Assembly: GCA_037190175.1 (NCBI GenBank)
Contig: JBBCJM010000232.1
Span: 1-16,352, forward strand
Length of the DNA stretch: 16,352 nucleotides
Reading direction: 5' to 3'
DNA from: JBBCJM01 sp037190175
GTDB lineage: Bacteria > Pseudomonadota > Alphaproteobacteria > Rhodobacterales > Rhodobacteraceae
Below the pieces are notes generated by a model that saw only the letters and a program-made list of their open reading frames with translations, ran no database searches and was not told the DNA's origin. Each line of letters opens with the position of its first letter. The first letter of the stretch is position 1. The position numbers and the translations under genes were made by a program. Below are positions 13,198 to 16,352 of this stretch, piece by piece.

Positions 13198-14364
13198 TCA
13201 GCGGCGGACGGCGGTCAGGCGCACCGCCACCTCGACCTCCAGCCCCACGGTGGCGGCGTCGGGGTAGTTGGGGCCGATACCCCACGTCAGCCGCTCCAGC
13301 CGCGCGGCGCCCTCGGCCCGGGCGGTGTCGCCCTCGATGGCCAGCGAGAAGGGCAGGGCGAGCGGCGCCGAGACCCCTTTCAGCGTGAGCCTGCCATCCA
13401 CCACCCAGCCTTCGCCCTGCCGCCGGATGGGGCCGGAGAAGCGGGCGGTGGGGTGGGCGGCGGTGTCGAGGAATTCCGCCCCCCGCAGCTGCGGGGTGAC
13501 CGAGGTCAGGATCAGGCTGGCCATGTCGATGGTCACCTCCACCTGCCCGGCGGTGCCGTCGAAGGCGATTTCCGCGCTCCAGCCGGCGATGTCGCCCTGC
13601 ACCCGCGCGCCCATCTGCGCCACGGTGAAGGTCAGGCTGCCCTCGGTCACCTGCCAGTCGCCCTCGGCCGCGGTCCGACTGGCCTGCGGGGTCTCGGCGG
13701 GCGGGGCCAGGGTCAGCGCCACGGCCAGCCCCGCGGCCCAGACCGCCAGCGCGGCCAGGGCCGGGGTCGCGGCGCGGCGGGGGCGGGGAACGGCCGGGGC
13801 CGGGGCGCCGCGGGTCATCCGCGCCAGCACCCCGTCGCGGTCGACCAGCGCGTGTTTCAGCGCGCCCAGCACATGCAGGGCCACCGCGGCGATCAGGATC
13901 CAGACGAACAGCCGGTGCGCCGCGGCGGCGGCCAGCGACACCGCCACGGACAACCGCACCAGCGGCAGGTTCTGCCCCAAAGGCCAGAGGATCGGCGCGA
14001 AGCCCTCGGTCGCCGCGTGCTCCACCCAGCCCGCCAGTGGCACCGCCACCAGCGCGAGATACAGCGTCCAGTGCACCGCCTCGGCGGCCCAGGTCTCCAG
14101 CCGCCGTCCGGGATGCACCGGCGCGGGGCGCGGCTGGGCCAGCGCCCAGAGGATGCGCAGAGCCGCGACCGAGAGGATCGCGACCCCCAGCGTCTTGTGC
14201 AGGGAAAACACCGCCGCCTTCTGCGCCAGCGCCGCGCCGCTGTCGTGGGGCAGGGACCGGGCGTAGAACCCCAGCGGGATCGCGGTCAGGATCATCAGCG
14301 CCATCAGCCAGTGGAACAGCCGCGCGACGCTGCCGTAGCTCTGCGCGGTATTGCCCGGCGCCAT
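13198..14364 (-). CDS. Cytochrome b561 - YceI fusion protein
   Basis: A 388-residue membrane protein. The N-terminal half is a four-helix prokaryotic b561 domain (helices about 15-33, 53-75, 95-115, 150-170). Candidate haem ligands are H18 in LFHWLMA, H56 in HKTLG, H98, H150, H164 and H171. A fifth hydrophobic helix at 200-220 leads into a YceI-like lipocalin domain (about 235-387: WQVTEGSLTFTVAQMGARVQG, then LTLKGVSAPLALPF). YceI domains bind isoprenoids, so a quinone-linked periplasmic electron-transfer role is plausible but unproven. The start at 14364 has GGGAGG 6 bases upstream; the frame stays open far into antisense fabD, which is not coding. Divergent from fabD. Confidence 0.88.
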   Translation of the reverse strand: MAPGNTAQSYGSVARLFHWLMALMILTAIPLGFYARSLPHDSGAALAQKAAVFSLHKTLGVAILSVAALRILWALAQPRPAPVHPGRRLETWAAEAVHWTLYLALVAVPLAGWVEHAATEGFAPILWPLGQNLPLVRLSVAVSLAAAAAHRLFVWILIAAVALHVLGALKHALVDRDGVLARMTRGAPAPAVPRPRRAATPALAALAVWAAGLAVALTLAPPAETPQASRTAAEGDWQVTEGSLTFTVAQMGARVQGDIAGWSAEIAFDGTAGQVEVTIDMASLILTSVTPQLRGAEFLDTAAHPTARFSGPIRRQGEGWVVDGRLTLKGVSAPLALPFSLAIEGDTARAEGAARLERLTWGIGPNYPDAATVGLEVEVAVRLTAVRR

Positions 14365-14389
14365 GCGCGGCCTCCCTCTGCCCGCGTCG

Positions 14390-14417
14390 ATGCTAGCCCG
14401 CCCCGGGCCGGTGGCAA
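14390..14417 (-). promoter_or_regulatory. Predicted promoter of the b561-YceI gene
   Basis: On the minus strand, TTGCCA (14417-14412) and TAGCAT (14395-14390) are 16 bases apart. The transcript would start near 14383 with a leader of about 19 bases carrying GGGAGG. Confidence 0.5.
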
Positions 14418-14430
14418 GCCCCGGGGCTTG
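14415..14430. promoter_or_regulatory. Perfect 16-bp palindrome between the facing promoters
   Basis: caagcccc / ggggcttg has no spacer and overlaps the -35 box of both the leftward (14412-14417) and rightward (14428-14433) promoters. It could be an operator controlling both genes, or a by-product of two back-to-back TTG-starting -35 boxes in GC-rich DNA. Confidence 0.4.
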
Positions 14431-14457
14431 TGCGCCGTGGCCGCGCCGGGGTATCCC
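14428..14457 (+). promoter_or_regulatory. Predicted fabD promoter
   Basis: TTGTGC (14428-14433) is followed after 18 bases by TATCCC (14452-14457). It lies 29 bases upstream of the fabD ATG. The -10 is GC-rich but is the only TA-containing hexamer in range. Confidence 0.45.
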
Positions 14458-14485
14458 CCGAAGGATCGCGATCGGGGGGACAGTC

Positions 14486-15415
14486 ATGCGGGCTTTCGTG
14501 TTTCCGGGGCAGGGGGCGCAGGCGGTGGGCATGGGCAGGGCCCTGGCCGAGGCCTGGCCCGCGGCCCGCGCCGTCTTCGACGAGGTGGACGAGGCGCTGG
14601 GCGAGAAGCTGTCGGCGCTGATCTGGGAGGGCGACATCGAGACCCTGACGCTCACGCAGAACGCCCAGCCGGCGCTGATGGCCACATCCATGGCCGCGGT
14701 GCGGGCGCTGGAGGCCGAAGGACTGCCGCTGGCCGGGACCGCGGACTTCGTGGCCGGGCACAGCTTGGGCGAATATTCCGCGCTCTGCGCCGCCGGGGCG
14801 CTGAGCCTCTCCGACACCGCGCGGCTGTTGCGCATCCGCGGCCAGGCGATGCAGGAGGCGGTGCCGGTGGGGGTGGGGGCGATGGCGGCGCTGCTGGGCC
14901 TCGACTACGCCACGGCGACCGAGGTGGCGGCCGAGGCGGCGCAGGGCGAGGTCTGCCAGGCCGCCAACGACAACGATCCGGCGCAGGTGGTGGTCTCGGG
15001 CCACCGGGGCGCGGTGGAGCGGGCGGTGGAGATCGCCAAGGCCCGCGGGGCGAAGCGCGCGCTGCTGCTGCCCGTCAGCGCCCCCTTCCACTGCGCCCTG
15101 ATGCAGCCCGCCGCCGCCCGGATGGCCGAGGCGCTGGCCGCGGTGGTGATCGCCGCCCCCGCCGTGCCGGTGGTGGTGAACGTGCGCGCCGAGGCGGTGA
15201 CCGAGCCCGACCGCTTCCGCGACCTCCTGATCGCGCAGGTCACCGGCGCGGTGCGCTGGCGCGAGAGCGTGGAGTGGATGGCCCGCGCGGGGGTGGCCGA
15301 CTACTGGGAACTCGGCACCGGCAAGGTGCTCTCGGGCCTGATCCGCCGCATCCAGAAGGACGCCGCCACCCGCGCCGTGGGCACGCCGGAAGAGGTGCGC
15401 GCGGCGGCGGGGTGA
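14486..15415 (+). CDS. fabD: Malonyl-CoA:ACP transacylase
   Basis: A 309-residue cytoplasmic enzyme transferring malonyl from CoA to acyl carrier protein for fatty acid synthesis. The oxyanion-hole motif GQGAQ is at 8-12, the nucleophile elbow GHSLGEY at 91-97 with S93, the malonate-binding Arg R118 in LLRIRGQAM, and the catalytic H202 in SAPFHC. Length is standard for FabD. The start at 14486 (MRAFVFPGQGAQ) has GGGGGGA 5 bases upstream; the frame is open back to 14351 but has no ribosome site there. fabG follows on the same strand, 408 bases away, an unusually wide gap for this pair. Confidence 0.97.
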   Translation: MRAFVFPGQGAQAVGMGRALAEAWPAARAVFDEVDEALGEKLSALIWEGDIETLTLTQNAQPALMATSMAAVRALEAEGLPLAGTADFVAGHSLGEYSALCAAGALSLSDTARLLRIRGQAMQEAVPVGVGAMAALLGLDYATATEVAAEAAQGEVCQAANDNDPAQVVVSGHRGAVERAVEIAKARGAKRALLLPVSAPFHCALMQPAAARMAEALAAVVIAAPAVPVVVNVRAEAVTEPDRFRDLLIAQVTGAVRWRESVEWMARAGVADYWELGTGKVLSGLIRRIQKDAATRAVGTPEEVRAAAG

Positions 15416-15465
15416 CGGGGCCCTCCCGCCCCCCTCGGCCTTCGGCCTGCGGGCGTTGGGCCGGG

Positions 15466-15489
15466 CAAGGGGGGCTGCCGCCCCCCTTG
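15466..15489. repeat. GC stem-loop in the fabD-fabG gap
   Basis: A perfect 9-bp inverted repeat, caagggggg / ccccccttg, with loop ctgccg is followed by gacccccc. It looks like a partial copy of the stem module of the composite repeat that follows. It could weakly terminate fabD transcription, but no T-run follows. Confidence 0.6.
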
Positions 15490-15534
15490 GACCCCCCCGC
15501 GCCATGCCCGTCCGGCGTGGCCGTTGCGCAAGCC

Positions 15535-15660
15535 CCGGGGGGCCGTCTGCCCCCCCAAGCCAGCGGTTTCTCGAACCGATGGCGAAACCGCTGGCTAACC
15601 CCCGAGGATATTTGAGACACCAAAGAAAGCGGGAGGGGAACAGTTTGACTCAAACTGTCC
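15535..15660. repeat. Composite palindromic intergenic repeat, right copy (inverted)
   Basis: Modules in order: stem-loop ccgggggg / ccccccc with loop ccgtctg (15535-15556); a 13-bp perfect hairpin agccagcggtttc / gaaaccgctggct with a 13-base loop (15558-15596); cccccgaggatattt (15599-15613); and the 23-bp palindrome with arms gaacagtttga / tcaaactgtcc (15638-15660). All but the 13-bp hairpin are the reverse complement of the modules at 255-330. The extra hairpin sits where the left copy has only a few bases, as if inserted within the element. With 15416-15534 and 15661-15823 this fills the fabD-fabG gap; I see no gene in it. Confidence 0.75.
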
Positions 15661-15763
15661 GGTCCGTTCGCGGGTGCCAAGAGGGTGGCGGGCGGCAACC
15701 TGCCGAAAGGGCTAGTCCGGTTCGACAACTTCCCCTGACCCGTCCTTGTGGTAGCCGTAGCGG

Positions 15764-15792
15764 TAGCCAGCGGCGGGCAAGCCTGCTAAGGG
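15764..15792 (+). promoter_or_regulatory. Possible fabG promoter
   Basis: TAGCCA (15764-15769) and TAAGGG (15787-15792, within ctgctaag) are 17 bases apart, leaving a leader of about 25 bases before the ATG at 15824. The -35 matches at four of six positions. A separate promoter would make sense given the long repeat-filled gap after fabD. Confidence 0.35.
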
Positions 15793-15823
15793 GCGCGCGA
15801 CCGGCTGGCAATGCGGGGGGCAA

Positions 15824-16352
15824 ATGTTCGATCTGACAGGGAAAACGGCGCTGGTCACCGGCGCTTCGGGGGGTATCGGCGGGGCCATCGCCCGCGCGCT
15901 GCACGGGGCGGGGGCGACGGTCGGGCTCTCGGGCACCCGGCCCGGGCCGCTCGATGACCTCGCCGCGGAGCTTGGCGGCCGGGCGCATGTGCTGCCCTGC
16001 GACCTGTCGGACATGGCCGCGGTCGAGGCGCTGCCCAGGGACGCGGCGGAGGCGATGGGCGGCGTCGACATCCTGGTCAACAACGCCGGGATCACCCGCG
16101 ACGGGCTGATGCTGCGGATGTCGGACGCCGACTGGGACGCGGTGATCGCCGTCAACATGACCGCCACCTTCCGCCTCTGCCGCGCGGTGCTGCGGGGGAT
16201 GATGAAGGCCCGCTGGGGGCGGATCATCAACATCTCCTCGGTGGTGGCCATCGGCGGCAACCCGGGGCAGGCGAACTACGGCGCGGCCAAGGCGGGCGTC
16301 ATCGGCATGTCGAAATGCCTGGCGGGCGAGGTCGCCACCCGCGGCATCACCG
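15824..16352 (+). CDS. fabG: 3-oxoacyl-[acyl-carrier-protein] reductase (partial, 3' end outside window)
   Basis: The first 176 residues of an SDR-family NADPH-dependent reductase that reduces 3-oxoacyl-ACP in fatty acid synthesis. The cofactor motif TGASGGIG is at 12-19, NNAG at 86-89, and the catalytic tetrad N111, S139, Y152 and K156 lies in VNMT, INISSV and YGAAK. The wording GQANYGAAKAG and ITRDGLMLRM is typical of FabG rather than other SDRs. The start at 15824 (MFDLTGKTALVTG) has a G-run, GGGGGG, four bases upstream. Position after fabD supports the name. The full protein would be about 245 residues, so about 70 residues are missing. Confidence 0.93.
   Translation, partial: MFDLTGKTALVTGASGGIGGAIARALHGAGATVGLSGTRPGPLDDLAAELGGRAHVLPCDLSDMAAVEALPRDAAEAMGGVDILVNNAGITRDGLMLRMSDADWDAVIAVNMTATFRLCRAVLRGMMKARWGRIINISSVVAIGGNPGQANYGAAKAGVIGMSKCLAGEVATRGIT

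Noticed and set aside
14365..14835. N-terminal extension of the b561-YceI protein into antisense fabD
   Set aside because: The added residues are unrelated to either domain and overlap fabD coding sequence. The ATG at 14364 has GGGAGG upstream.
15416..15823. A small gene in the fabD-fabG gap
   Set aside because: The sequence is dominated by stem-loops and homopolymer C/G runs. Short frames here have no ribosome site and no plausible protein composition.

Overview
The window is very GC-rich chromosomal DNA (roughly 70% G+C by eye). It looks like a member of the alphaproteobacterial family Rhodobacteraceae (Rhodobacter/Paracoccus/Rhodovulum-like). Supporting signs are the gene content (family II pyrophosphatase, HAD-IIA protein of the DLWG type beside ribF, b561-YceI fusion, L9 and S6 with long tails), weak SD sequences, and intergenic stem-loops carrying the motif CCCCGAGGATATTT, which I associate with this family. 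The genus cannot be read from the sequence. Most of the window is core metabolism and information processing.

Layout. Positions 1-239 hold the 3' end of an unrecognised + gene. It converges on a minus-strand group running right to left: ppaC (3806-2886), a HAD-IIA phosphatase (2774-1884), then a MaoC/PhaJ-like hydratase (1762-1319) with ribF (1286-360). Recognisable promoters and terminators divide this group into at least two units. A divergent + group follows: a 68-residue coiled-coil protein (3961-4167, own terminator), an XdhC-family protein (4264-5235), a TrkH potassium transporter (5283-6731), tex (6804-9089) and tig (9238-10572). tig ends in a textbook terminator whose U-tract touches the stop codon of a converging minus gene.

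That minus gene (11634-10624) is the one clearly accessory item. It encodes a GSU2403/NTP_transf_8-type nucleotidyltransferase-fold protein. Its control region (11637-11707) is AT-rich and carries two tandem dyads built from four TGTA(C/G)TACA half-elements. The gene sits between two strong terminators, one from tig and one from the ribosomal operon behind it. The ribosomal operon rpsF-rpsR-rplI (13052-11775, minus) follows, with a clear promoter and a hairpin-bearing leader that may be the S6:S18 autoregulatory element. Next come a cytochrome b561-YceI fusion (14364-13198, minus) and divergent fabD (14486-15415, +), whose facing promoters share a perfect 16-bp palindrome. fabG begins at 15824 and runs off the window. 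The 408 bases between fabD and fabG are filled by a composite palindromic repeat, and an inverted relative of it lies at 255-330.

Functional themes are flavin cofactor synthesis (ribF), fatty acid synthesis (fabD/fabG, with a hydratase of the R-3-hydroxyacyl type), translation and nascent-chain folding (tig, S6, S18, L9) and ion or redox housekeeping. The best candidate for something undescribed is the lone nucleotidyltransferase with its paired operators. I see no phage, IS, CRISPR, tRNA or rRNA gene.
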